Positions 1-10,493 of a DNA stretch of 64,000 nt are shown here, piece by piece. The translations under genes and the position numbers were made by a program. A model generated the notes under the pieces. It did not search any database and was not told the DNA's origin. It saw only the letters and a program-made list of their open reading frames with translations. Source of the stretch: Populus alba (lineage: Eukaryota; Streptophyta; Magnoliopsida; Malpighiales; Salicaceae); the NCBI RefSeq assembly GCF_005239225.2, contig NC_133292.1:12115965-12179964 (forward strand), given 5' to 3'. The first letter of the stretch is position 1. The number at the start of each line of letters is the position of its first letter.

Positions 1-178
1 AAATGCTACACTCTCCAACAAAAACTCACTCTTTGAGAACTTGCCATATCAACTGATGATCTCGCAGAGTTTGAAGCACCATTCTCAAATGTTGCTCATG
101 CTCCTCTCTAGACCTCGAATAACACAAAATATCATCAATAAAAACTATCCAAATCGATCAATAAATTGGCCAAACACT

Positions 179-600
179 CTATTCATCAAGTCCATAAAAG
201 CTGCTGGTGCATCGCAACCCAAAAGACATCACTAAAAAACTCATAATGACCATACCGAGTTCTAAAAGCGTCTTTGAAATGTCCTCCTCCCTAATCCTCA
301 ATTGATGATACCCAGATCGAAGATCGATCTTAGAAAAGAACTGAGCTCCCTGTAACTGATCAAACAAATCATCTATACGAGGGAGTGGGTATCTATTTCG
401 AACTGTCACCCGATTCAATTGCCTATAATCTATACACAACCTCAATGACCCATCTTTCTTCTTCACAAACAACACTGGAGCTCCCAAGGGGACACACTTG
501 GTCGAATGAACTTTTTATCCAATAAATCCTGCAGCTGCTCCTTTAACTCCCTCAATTCTGCTGGAGCCATTCTATATGTGCCATTGATATTGGTTCAGTG
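179..600 (-). pseudogene. gypsy reverse transcriptase fragment
   Basis: The frame 487-179 contains [20 protein letters not shown], then the [17 protein letters not shown] and [14 protein letters not shown] blocks, which are the N-terminal part of the gypsy reverse transcriptase. Upstream (about 500-600) the characteristic [18 protein letters not shown] segment is present but in another frame, so at least one frameshift separates them. The catalytic YxDD region is not in the window. A non-functional relic. Confidence 0.9.
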
Positions 601-976
601 CCCGGAACCAAATCAATACAGAACTCAATCTCCCTATACGGAGGCAATCCAGGTAAGTTCATCAGGAAAGACATCGATAAACTCTCTTACTATAGGACTT
701 CCTCTAACTGGGGAACTTCTTTCTCTACATCACTATATATGCTAGGTAGCACTGTACCCTTTTTCGGGCCATTTTCCTCGAGATAGCCGACAACATAATT
801 GATGGAGACCCAATCTTATCTCCTTGAAATACAACCCAACTTCTTGATCTAGATCAAACATTATTTTCTTACCCCCAACAATTTAACCGAAGCCTATGCT
901 TAGCCAACCAAACCATTCCTAAAATCACATCAAAATCACTATATCTAAGACATTTAAGTCTCCCTAAAGAACTTAT

Positions 977-1291
977 CTACACAATCTCTATTTCACAATC
1001 CAGATACACATACTTTACTAATATTAACTCATCTAAGGGAGTGGAGACTGAAATGGGCAATCTTAATAAAGTTGGTTGCTTATCTAACCTCATGGCAAAA
1101 TATGGGGACACAAACGAATGAGTTGCTCTCGTATTAAATAATATTTTTGATTCAAAAGAGCAAACAATACGAATATGTTTAGGTGTGGGTGTATTTCCCC
1201 ACCTTCTATACCTTGCATTTCTAAACTTCATAATACGGACATCATCTTTATTATCATTTACTCTAACAGTTGTTCGTCTATTCCTCAACAT
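977..1291 (-). pseudogene. gypsy retropepsin-like fragment
   Basis: The open frame contains LFNTRATHSFVSPYFA, which matches the gypsy aspartic protease context LFDSGATHSFIS. The catalytic Asp-Ser-Gly triad has decayed to Asn-Thr-Arg, so this copy cannot be an active protease. It sits upstream of the reverse transcriptase in the element's own orientation, as in gag-pol of this family. Confidence 0.75.
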
Positions 1292-1497
1292 TTCCTAAAA
1301 TAAAAGTGAGAGCACTTGAGTCATGCTGGAACAATAGCATGATGATTATCACAGAATTATAGGAAAGCATATCTATCACAAGGAAGAAGACATACTTGAT
1401 GAGAATTTAAAATTTAAAAAACAACAAACAAGACAATACGGATCCTAATGCTCCACTTATTATGAAATTAATTATATTATTGTTTCTTTAACCTAAA

Positions 1498-1531
1498 GCT
1501 CTGATACCAAGTTTTGTCACGACCCGATTCC
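1498..1531 (-). other. primer binding site and LTR terminus
   Basis: The plus strand reads GCTCTGATACCA (1498-1509), the complement of the TGGTATCAGAGC primer site for initiator tRNA-Met. A few bases on, TGTCACGACCCG begins the LTR terminus (TGACA on the minus strand). The LTR itself is lost in the N run. Confidence 0.8.
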
Positions 1532-2031
1532 NNNNNNNNNNNNNNNNNNNNNNNNNNNNNNNNNNNNNNNNNNNNNNNNNNNNNNNNNNNNNNNNNNNNN
1601 NNNNNNNNNNNNNNNNNNNNNNNNNNNNNNNNNNNNNNNNNNNNNNNNNNNNNNNNNNNNNNNNNNNNNNNNNNNNNNNNNNNNNNNNNNNNNNNNNNNN
1701 NNNNNNNNNNNNNNNNNNNNNNNNNNNNNNNNNNNNNNNNNNNNNNNNNNNNNNNNNNNNNNNNNNNNNNNNNNNNNNNNNNNNNNNNNNNNNNNNNNNN
1801 NNNNNNNNNNNNNNNNNNNNNNNNNNNNNNNNNNNNNNNNNNNNNNNNNNNNNNNNNNNNNNNNNNNNNNNNNNNNNNNNNNNNNNNNNNNNNNNNNNNN
1901 NNNNNNNNNNNNNNNNNNNNNNNNNNNNNNNNNNNNNNNNNNNNNNNNNNNNNNNNNNNNNNNNNNNNNNNNNNNNNNNNNNNNNNNNNNNNNNNNNNNN
2001 NNNNNNNNNNNNNNNNNNNNNNNNNNNNNNN
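1532..2031. other. assembly gap, 500 N
   Basis: Exactly 500 undetermined bases, a size typical of a placeholder gap. It begins 17 bases inside the LTR of the gypsy element, so the gap probably hides a repeat the assembler could not cross. Apparent open frames across it are meaningless. Confidence 0.98.
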
Positions 2032-5000
2032 AAGAGCTTGGATTAATAGGTTTTTTTAACTTGGTCTCACCTTCTGATTGTTAATATTAATAATAATTAA
2101 AGGTTTATTTAGTTACTAATTTCAAAATTTACAAAAATTAATTAAAATATACGTAAATTAGTCGAATATTTTATATAAATAATAAATAAAAAAAGGACAC
2201 CGCCATGCATACATAGTCTGGTTTTGGAAGTCTTTAATACAGTAGTGAAGAGAGGGGTAATTAACTGATTGCGAATATTTTTTTATTCTTTAAGATCTCA
2301 AAGTTTGAGAATTAATTAATAATTAGTGAGGTATGTTGGATGTTATGGTGGTGTACTATACGTATACACATCCTTGCTTGTTAAGATTCCCCTGCTAGTG
2401 TGTGACATTATTCTAACATATAATTTATCAAGCAAAGTCCCATTTCCATTTTTTACTTGAACTTATTCTGCAGCATCAAGTACAAGCCTCTGAAAGGGAT
2501 TCGTAATATCTTATAATATGTTCTTATTATTATTTTAGTTTATTGACTCCAAGACCATTTTGAACTTAACCCTAACCTTGGCTGGGTTAATCCCATTACT
2601 TATGGTTCCTCTTTTCAAGAAGGTATCTTAGCATACCATACTAATTTAATACATAAAAGTAACATGGGTGTCTACGTCAGAGGAATAATTGAAGCACTAT
2701 CAGTTCATTTAAAGTTGATGACACCATGAAAAAGGGTTGCTTTTTTTTTTTTTTTTTGTCAGAATTAAATATGGATCCCAGCCCCCCATATTTGTGAGGT
2801 CACTAAGCAGATCAGTTAAAATGAAGGCTAACAGTTACACGGCAGCATTTCCTGAAAGTTCACAGGGGCTAAAGATCTACACCAAACAGGATTTTTCACA
2901 AGAATACAGAAGATATCATATATATTCATGACGGGTAATGTTAGCCACTGTCATTATGTCCCCCCTCAAGTTTCCAGGGGGCCAGATCGCCGCGTCTGCC
3001 CACTTAATGAAGTAGAATCCAAGATGATTAATTATGTTAATCTAATTAATTTCTATTTATGCTAATGGTCCAGAGGTGGAATATTCCTCGAGTCATCAGT
3101 CGTGATTCCAAATAAATGGAAAATCTAAGGTGATTTCGTAAAGGGTGCCTCTTTAAGCACCCTCGTTGCTAGCTCGAGGCCTTCACATGCATGTTGCTTT
3201 TGAGGAGACGAGCATTAACAAGTACTTGCACTAGCAATCAAAGTTTTAGACAGAAAGTATTTGATTATAAGCTGCTGAATTATCAGCCAGGTCTTAAGCC
3301 TGCCATAACTTTGGTACCAAGTCAAATGCAAGGATGATCATGCATGATGACATCTTCCTTCTATATAAATTATTGCAGCGGCCGGGACTTCATAGTTACA
3401 GTCTCTTCTCCATAAGGCTAACGTTAACCTAATTTGGCCCCAATATCAATAAAAAATAATCTAGTCCTTCACTATGTGATCCATCCACCTATATTTGATT
3501 TATTTTGTTTTTCCCAATAAGCGTAGGATCATAAATGAGGTTTCGTATCAGCCATCCAAGATGGGAGCCCTAGCTAGTCTCTCAATTATTGATCTTGAAT
3601 AGCAAATAAATAAATAAGTAATGAGAGCAGATTTATGGAATTGCAGCTTTTTGTAAACATTTCAGCAACTTTTCTTAGTCATTGACAATAGAATATAATG
3701 TTATTCTATAGCAAGCCAGTGATTAAATGCTGACTGTAGCTTCCCAAGATTTGTTAATGTGTTCAATTTTTTCACAAGTGATGTCAGTTAATGTGGCGTG
3801 AAGCACAGAATGTGATTAAAAATACAGAAAGAAATGTTAATAAAATGTGATTAGTATTATCACACTTGCATCGAATTAATTAATTACTCTTTTGCTTACG
3901 TACGTGATTCCCTCTCAAGCTCCTTTGTATACCTTGATTATTATTCTCCATTATTGAACGATGTAATGATGGATCCATTGAAGCCGACCCATCCACTAGT
4001 ATCCTCCGATCTTCGGCAATAGTTTCTCATCTCTGACGACATCAGCATCTTGTCTTGCAGAGGCTCTTGCTATTGAATAAGTGGGAGCCTCGTGCTGGTA
4101 GATTTTTCTTTCTTTCTGATTCCTTTCCTGTCCTCGACTCAGAATTCTATACACATTTCCTTCCCATGAGTTTAGTTTCAGCCTATTTTTTTTGTTTTAA
4201 AAACTCTTTGCCTCCCAGAAACTTGATGAAATTTCAGGAGTTTGATAAGTTTACTCGCTAAATCTATTATAAGTTCAAACTTTATGCAGATCACCGGTGT
4301 TGCATAGCTGGAAAATGTTCAGCAAGTAATGTGTTTGAGATGGTGATCACATTACTTGGATTATGACAGCATTTAAGTATTGATACTTGACAATGGAATC
4401 AATCATGTTTGCAGAATATTAACTTTCGATATAGATTGCCAAGCCATGTAGTTTATGTTGGAAGAAAGACAGGTGTGGTAGGTGTTTACGGGCTGCAAAG
4501 TAAAATAACAAAGTTACAGAACAACAAGTTATTTGAGAGAAAAAATATATCCCAGTAAGTGTTTTCTTAAAGATATACATTATAAAGTTTATTTATAGAT
4601 ATAAAATCTTAAATAATCAAGAAATTAAATTAATAAAGGAAAAACCTAAACTAATAAGGGAAGATATTTTGCTAACTGAACTGATTCACTGTTTCTAAAC
4701 TAATTTCAATTCCTATGTTTTCTCAGAAAAATCAAAATCTGGTATATTTTCAACAATTTATCAGTAGATGATCTCAAACTACAATATTGAAGATGGTAGT
4801 GACTTAATGAAAATCAGTGTTGGCAATTGCAATAACAATTATTTTAATAGATAGGGTTTGGATTTAAATGCTAAGAACTAACATGCCTAGAGACCTGTCC
4901 TTGTAAACATATATAGCATGAACATGTGTATGGTTTTGGAATGATAGGCAAGATTTGGATTTTTAGTTTTTTTATACTTTATTTTTTCTGTTAATTTTTT

Positions 5001-5300
5001 GGAATCTTAAGACTGCTATAAATAAAAAGGACTGCAATCATCATCTCATCGACAAATCATTCTTGGTTCAGCAGTTGAGAATAGCTCTTTAAATACTTTT
5101 CTTTTAATCTTTCATTCAGATGATAATGATACGAGAAACTGATATATACATAAATATTCACATTGCAATCATTTATTGTTTATTCAATTAACAAAAAGAG
5201 ATGTGTATTTCACGAGCTAGCCAATATATTAAATGCAAGATACCAAAGGGATTCATTATGGATATCCATCATCTCTATTTTCTATTCTTAATGAAGATTG
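2032..5300. other. non-coding, AT-rich intergenic DNA
   Basis: I see no supported gene on either strand. Only short frames occur (for example 4055-4261), without recognisable domains or a splice context. There is a poly-T run near 2741-2757. It is probably old intergenic and repeat-derived sequence, but I recognise no element ends. Confidence 0.5.
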
Positions 5301-5904
5301 TGATAAATCTAAGTTTAAGAACCCAAAAAACCTCACACAAAACCTAACCTCCTTGATCTCAGTTAAGAAAAAAGACCCAACTCTTTAAGCATAACTACAT
5401 TTGGGATCTTACTCTCTCCACACCCATTAGTTATATAAAAGTTCTTAAAGGACCCGCCATATTTTCATCGATATCAATGTTGTGCAAGAGATAATATGTA
5501 AAAATTCTTTAAAGTCCCATCATATTTCCATCCACATCAATATATATGCCATAAATATTTTTTCTTCTTAATACTACAAGGGCAATATTGCATTTTAGCC
5601 CTTTCTCCCTATGAAAAAGGTTAAGAATCTTCATCCCCCATTGCATATTTATTATCTCTCTGTAATATTTTTTTTTTTGGAATATCTCTCTGTAATATTA
5701 TTACATTTCCTCTCAAAAGGTCATTAACTTAATCATCGGAGAGTTCTCAAATTCATCAAAGGGGATCTTTTGCAAGTATTAGGCACCCGTCTTTAACCAG
5801 CTTGACTAGAGAGAATGAATCACTTTGGTGGAACCAAAATATTATAGATTATCCAAGACATAAGTCTTGCCTCCAAGCTACTTTGATTTTTTAGGACATC
5901 ATCA
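5301..5904 (+). repeat. left LTR of non-coding element
   Basis: Starts TGATAAATCTAAGTTTAAG and ends GGACATCATCA. It aligns along its length with 7384-8040/10444-10458, including the shared blocks CATTTGGGATCTTACT near 5400 and AGACATAAGTCTTGCCTCC near 5860. Many C/T differences suggest age. Confidence 0.75.
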
Positions 5905-6369
5905 ATTAACATTGTTTGTGGAAAACTAATCAAAAAGTCATCAATTTCTTTCTAATGACATTTTTAAGTCATTCCATGGCACATAACCATGACACACTTG
6001 GGTTAGAACACTTGATGGATTTACCCGTTATCACGAGCACTTTTGCCCATTCAGATTTTAACAACTCATCAACCAAGTACAACCCATCACTCGGGTTGTG
6101 TTGGTTGCTCAAGAGTAAAATTAAGTTTTGCCACCCTAATAAATCTTGGAACTTACGGCATCTCCACCATTGGAAAGGATTGACTAGAGGTCTCCCAAAT
6201 GAAATAACACCTCTCTAAAGGATGGATCAGAGGGCTCTATAGAATCCAATAAATTACCTTAGGATATATTATCCTTGCTAGGAAGTAAATTTACTTTTAA
6301 ATTAAAATAATTATCTCTCTGGCATACACTTTTTATCTATAGATCTTCAATGGGGGCTTTTAGACTCTT

Positions 6370-6550
6370 GCATAATTTTCTTAGAAGGGTTCTCCCTAAT
6401 GCAATTGCATACTCTTTTTAGAATGGATTCTCCCTAGTGTGACTGTATAATCTTATTAGAAGGGGTATTTCTTAGTGCGATTGCACACTATCCTTATAAA
6501 GGGTTTTTTTTTGTGTGATTGCACAATCTTTTTGGAAGGGTTCCTTTTTA
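6370..6550 (+). repeat. short tandem repeats in element interior
   Basis: Four degenerate units of about 45-60 bases recur with a shared core like TTAGTGCGATTGCA followed by ATCTTTTTAGAAGGGTT. Visible by eye at about 6395, 6440, 6475 and 6525. No coding potential. Confidence 0.6.
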
Positions 6551-6839
6551 GTGCAATAACTTCATCCTCTATAATAGATTGAGATGACCAACCTCAATAA
6601 AGTAATAAGACCTTCATCCTATGTCCATATTTATGCCACCCTAGGCTCCTGGATCTTATGTTATCTCTAAGGATGACCTTGAATCTCTCACTCTCAGGTT
6701 TGGTCTCTCTCTTTAGTGGTGGGCTCTCACGCCCTATGTCATCATCAATGAGGCTATATGCCTCTAACTTCTAAGAAAATACAATAACTCTCCAAGAAAA
6801 AGATTGACTTGGTCTTTTTAGTGCAATAGCACCACCCTT

Positions 6840-7250
6840 CTTTAGTTCTCTTCTACCCCTTAGAAAATTTTCTAAGTATAAGCATCAACATGAGTCTGTC
6901 CCTTTTGTCCTTTAGGAATTTTCCAAGTATAGACGTCGATAAAGATTTGTTCCCCTCAACCTCTTAAAAAAAAAAATTTATATGTAGGCTCACCCTTCTT
7001 GGGTTTCCCTCAACCACTTGAAAATTTTCAAAGCACGACCCTACGCTCCACGGGTTCCTCTCAGCCGTTTAGAATATTTTCTAGATATAGGCTCATCTTC
7101 TTTGAGTTTCTCCAACTATTAGAAAACTTTTCTAAATATGGATTCTGCATGGTTTCACCTTACCATCTTGGAAACTTTTCTAAGTATGGGCTCCTCTATG
7201 GTTTACCTTTACATACTTATAAATTCTTTTTTCAAACATGGAGCATACCC
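6840..7250 (+). repeat. degenerate ~60-base tandem repeats
   Basis: A unit of roughly 60-70 bases recurs about six times. Each carries a variant of TTAGAAAATTTTCTAAGTAT followed by a GGGCTC-type segment and a pyrimidine-rich stretch. The open frame 6999-7277 simply reads through these repeats and I do not regard it as a gene. Confidence 0.6.
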
Positions 7251-8028
7251 TTACATATAGTCTCTCTGGTATATTAACTAGGGTTTTCACCCTGCTTTTA
7301 ATATAAAAAAAATTAACAAACTTGTTGTATCATATATTTTTATAAGTTTTTGAGTATAAATATCACAAAGACTTAGGGGCAACTGATAAACCTAAATTTA
7401 AGGGCCTAGAAAACCCCTCATAAAACCCAACTTCCCTTGGGCTCGGTCAAGAAAAGGACCCACCTCTTTGGGCACAACTATATTTGGGATCTTACTATTC
7501 CTACACCCATTAGGTGTATAAAAATCCTCAAAGGACTTGTCATATTTTCATTGATATTAGTATTATATAAGAGATAATGTGTAAAATCCTTTAAGGGCCC
7601 ATCATATTTTCATCGACATTAATATATATGTCAGAGATATTTTTCATCAACATCAATACATATGTTAGAGATATTTTTCCTCTTTAATACTATCAGGACA
7701 ATATTACACTTTAGCCCTTTCTCTATATAAAAAGACTTATGAGCTATAAATAGACCATGAATCCTTTAAACAAAGGGTTCAAAATCTCAATTCTCCATTG
7801 CATATTTATTTTATTGCATATTTATTTCTAGAGTATCTCGTTGTAATATTATTGCATTTCCTCTAAAAAGTCATTTTACTTAATCATTAAATAGTTTATA
7901 AATTTACCAAAAAGACCTTTTGCAGTATTAGGCACTCGCCTTCAACCACCTTGGCTAAAAATAATGGATATCATATTGCGAGAATCAAGAGATTAACTGA
8001 TTATCTAAGAGATAAGTCTTGCACCAAG

Positions 8029-8040
8029 TTACTTGGGTTT
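8029..8040. repeat. target-site duplication, left, of LINE relic
   Basis: TTACTTGGGTTT, repeated exactly at 10432-10443. The homologous uninterrupted site in the left LTR reads CTACTTTGATTTTTTAGG near 5878-5895, consistent with target-primed insertion. Confidence 0.85.
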
Positions 8041-8702
8041 GTTGGTTTTTTTGGAATAAGTCGATATATTGAAAGGGCTAACCAAAAGGTAGCAAATAAC
8101 AAGAAACACGAAAAAAAAGCAAAAAAGAAAAGAAAAGAGAATCATAAAAACAAAAAGCAAACACAAAAATAAACAAAAAGAAAGTCAACAAATACATAAC
8201 TGAAAAAGTACATCAGGATTGAAGAAGCTGATACGTCATGCTTAAAGCCTTGATTTGGTGTTAGATCAATCTATAATACCTTCAGGTCCTATAATTAAAG
8301 TAGTGCCGATAGCCATGAAGAACTTATCTATAGACTTGAGCTAATTTGAGAGGCGATAAAGAATTAAGGAGAAACTGTCTTTGAAGGTTGCAGTTCCATC
8401 ATTAGAGATTACCTTGTTCCTCATAAGCTAAATACTCCAACTAACACAACAAGAAAGCATAGACCAAGCCTTGCGCTGGAATTTTCCAAACACTAGGTTG
8501 GGCCACTGATGTAAAAGATCATCCATACAATAGGGAAGGAAACCACTAATACCCCACTAATCCAAGAATTTCATTCATAATTTCCACAATGGAGGAGAAG
8601 ATGATTTGAAGTCTCAATCTTATTTTCACAAAAGATACAAAAAGCTTGATCAACTGGGATTATATTACGAAAAAGTAAGAAATCCTTAGTGCATAATCTA
8701 TT

Positions 8703-9487
8703 CTAAACAACTAGCCAAAGAAAAGATTGAACCTTAGGAGGGACCCTTTTTTTCCATATCGAAACCTTAAAAGTTCTAAGCCCTGGATTCACAATTCTAT
8801 CAATAAGTAAAGAACAAGTTTTAACTGTATAACCTCCATATGTTAAATAGGACCAAACTTTCTTATCTGAAGTTGTTGCCTTTAGCCGAAAGCTTTCTAA
8901 AGATGAAATAAGGTAGACGACTTGCTTAGTTTCAAATAGGAACAATTGTCTCCTCCAAGCTAACTCCCACTTCCATTCCCCTTGCTCCTAATTTCCCATA
9001 TCAGCAATTGTGGTCTTCGGTTTAGTGGAAAGAGTATAAAGTCATGGTAAATGACTTTCAATGGAGAGCTATTAAACCAAACATCAGACCAGAACAGAGT
9101 TAGAAAGCCATTTCCCACTACAAATTTACAATTATTGGCTAAAGCTGAAGAGATAGAGTTTGTTGAAGTCATAAGGGATGTGATGTCCCTCCAGATACAA
9201 GACAATCTTTTACTAAAAATAGGGAGACCATTTTCAAACACCGGCTTGAATTTATTGAATATCTCTAACAACCACACTCCATTGGACTTTGCAAAATTTT
9301 TCTCATTTTGACAGTTCCCGACCATAAGAATTTGCGTTGGATGGAAGTAAGTAAGCGACACACACCTTTTGGCATAAGAAAGATGGACATAAAGTGCAAA
9401 GGAAGGGAGTTTAACACACTTTTGATAAGGCAAATGTGACCGGCCATGCTCAACATTCTCCCTTTCCACGAAGTGAGTTTCTTTCAA
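8703..9487 (-). pseudogene. L1 ORF2 C-terminal fragments
   Basis: Overlapping broken frames carry the post-reverse-transcriptase region: AGHICLIKSVLNSLPLHFMS at 9450-9390 (compare the same region in the intact L1 at about 23750), then the WNVD-less region ending in KKRVPPKVQSFLWLVV near 8703-8750, the start of the zinc-binding reverse transcriptase C-terminal domain. No intact protein. Confidence 0.75.
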
Positions 9488-9903
9488 AACTTATCAATGA
9501 TGGGTTTCCATGTTGAAATCCTTCTAGGATTAGACCCCAAAGGCATCCTCAGGTAGTTACATGAAAGAGAATCATGCCTACAATAAACTGATTTTACAAA
9601 CTCATCCAAGCAAGAGTCATCAACACTGATTCATATAAGAGAACTCTTAAAAAAATTAATGTGCAAGCCTGAGCATAGAGCAAACCACCTTAAGACTCTT
9701 TTAATTGACTAGAGGGCATGCAAACTAGCTAACGTAAAGATAAGAGTGTCATCTGTATATTGTAGGTGACTTAAGAAGTTATTAGAGCCAAAATCAATAC
9801 CCCGAAAGATGTTTGAGGTTGCCGCATGTTAAAAGAGAACAAATAGACCTTCAACAACAATATTAAAAAGAAAGGGAGATAAAGGATCACCTTGCTTAAT
9901 ACC

Positions 9904-10388
9904 TCACCCCATTTTGAACTCTAGGGAAGGAGAGCCATTGACTAAGATTGAAACCTGACTAGTAGACAAGCAAGAGGAAATCCACCCTCTCCATTTAGCA
10001 CCAAAACCCATGTAAGTCATCACCTCATCAATGTAATCCCATAGAATTGAAGCAAAAGCTTTTTGGAAATCAACCTTGAATATGAGACCCAATCTTCAAC
10101 TTCTTTTTAGATATCATAAACCACTTCATTAGCTATCATAAAACCATCAACAATTTGTCTGTCTGCTATAAAAGCAGTCTGATTGTCACTAATCAAGCTG
10201 CTTATTACTTCCTTTAGTCCCGTGGACAAAATCTTCGCAATAATCTTGTAAATACCATGAATCAAACTAATTGGGCGGTACTCTTTGAATTCCAAGGTAA
10301 CCTTTTTTTTCCGGCACCAATGTGATATAGGAGAGGTTAATCCCTTTCGGCATAGACCTGTTCTAAAAAATTCAGTGATCAGGTCCAA
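9904..10388 (-). pseudogene. L1 reverse transcriptase fragments
   Basis: The frame 10388-10107 contains EYRPISLIHGIYKIIAKIL and SDNQTAFIADRQIVDGFMIA, the plant L1 reverse transcriptase N-terminal blocks. The frame 10092-9904 continues with KVDFQKAFASILWDYIDEVM and VLVNGSP. A frameshift separates the two. The FADD block should lie further left: around 9740-9770 the minus strand encodes a similar stretch but the frame is broken. A dead relic. Confidence 0.88.
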
Positions 10389-10431
10389 TAAGTCTTCTTC
10401 AATAAAATCCGAAGCAATATTCTTCTGCCTA

Positions 10432-10443
10432 TTACTTGGGTTT
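10432..10443. repeat. target-site duplication, right, of LINE relic
   Basis: TTACTTGGGTTT, exact copy of 8029-8040. Beyond it the host LTR resumes for 15 bases and ends in CATCATCA. Confidence 0.85.
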
Positions 10444-10460
10444 TTTGGTACATCATCATA

Positions 10461-10493
10461 TTCTTTCTTTCTTTCTTTCTTTATATATATATA
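10461..10493. repeat. (TTTC)n and (TA)n microsatellite
   Basis: About five TTTC units followed by about six TA units, immediately after the LTR end. Confidence 0.9.

Larger units (their letters stand above)
1..1531 (-). mobile_element. Ty3/gypsy LTR retrotransposon, decayed, 5' part
   Basis: On the minus strand the order is LTR end, primer binding site, protease-like stretch and reverse transcriptase, as expected for a Ty3/gypsy element entering from the right. The LTR end reads TGACA (plus strand from 1515) and runs into the N gap. The primer site at 1498-1509 is complementary to the initiator tRNA-Met 3' end. Frames are broken throughout and the element leaves the window at the left. The CGGGTCGTGACA-like LTR terminus is shared with the gypsy LTRs near 13.8, 15.3, 19.6 and 46.25 kb, so all look like one broad family. 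Confidence 0.88.
8041..10431 (-). mobile_element. 5'-truncated L1-type LINE relic
   Basis: A minus-strand L1 fragment with a T-rich left end (the A-rich 3' tail on its own strand). It is bracketed by the 12-base direct repeat TTACTTGGGTTT at 8029-8040 and 10432-10443. The host is the right LTR of the 5301-10458 element, and the left LTR (around 5880-5895) supplies the uninterrupted pre-insertion sequence. Only the reverse transcriptase and downstream parts remain, in several frames, so it was truncated on insertion and has since decayed. Confidence 0.88.
5301..10458 (+). mobile_element. non-coding LTR retroelement with a nested L1
   Basis: Two related direct repeats bracket a 1.5-kb interior. 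The left LTR is 5301-5904. The right LTR is 7384-8040 plus 10444-10458, split by an L1 insertion. Both begin TGATAAA and end CATCATCA. Just inside the left LTR, ATTAACATTGTTTGTGGAA resembles a degraded gypsy primer site of the TGGCGCCGTCTGTGGGAA type. Just before the right LTR, ACTTAGGGGCAAC looks like the polypurine tract. The interior has no gag-pol, only short tandem repeats, so it resembles a non-autonomous LARD-like derivative. Flanking 5-mers (GATTG and TATTC) do not match well, so the outer ends are less certain. Confidence 0.72.

Noticed and set aside
1514..2059. Open frame across the N run
   Set aside because: Made of undetermined bases; no coding evidence.
6999..7277. 92-codon frame in LTR element interior
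   Set aside because: Reads through degenerate tandem repeats; the repeat unit explains the apparent peptide periodicity.
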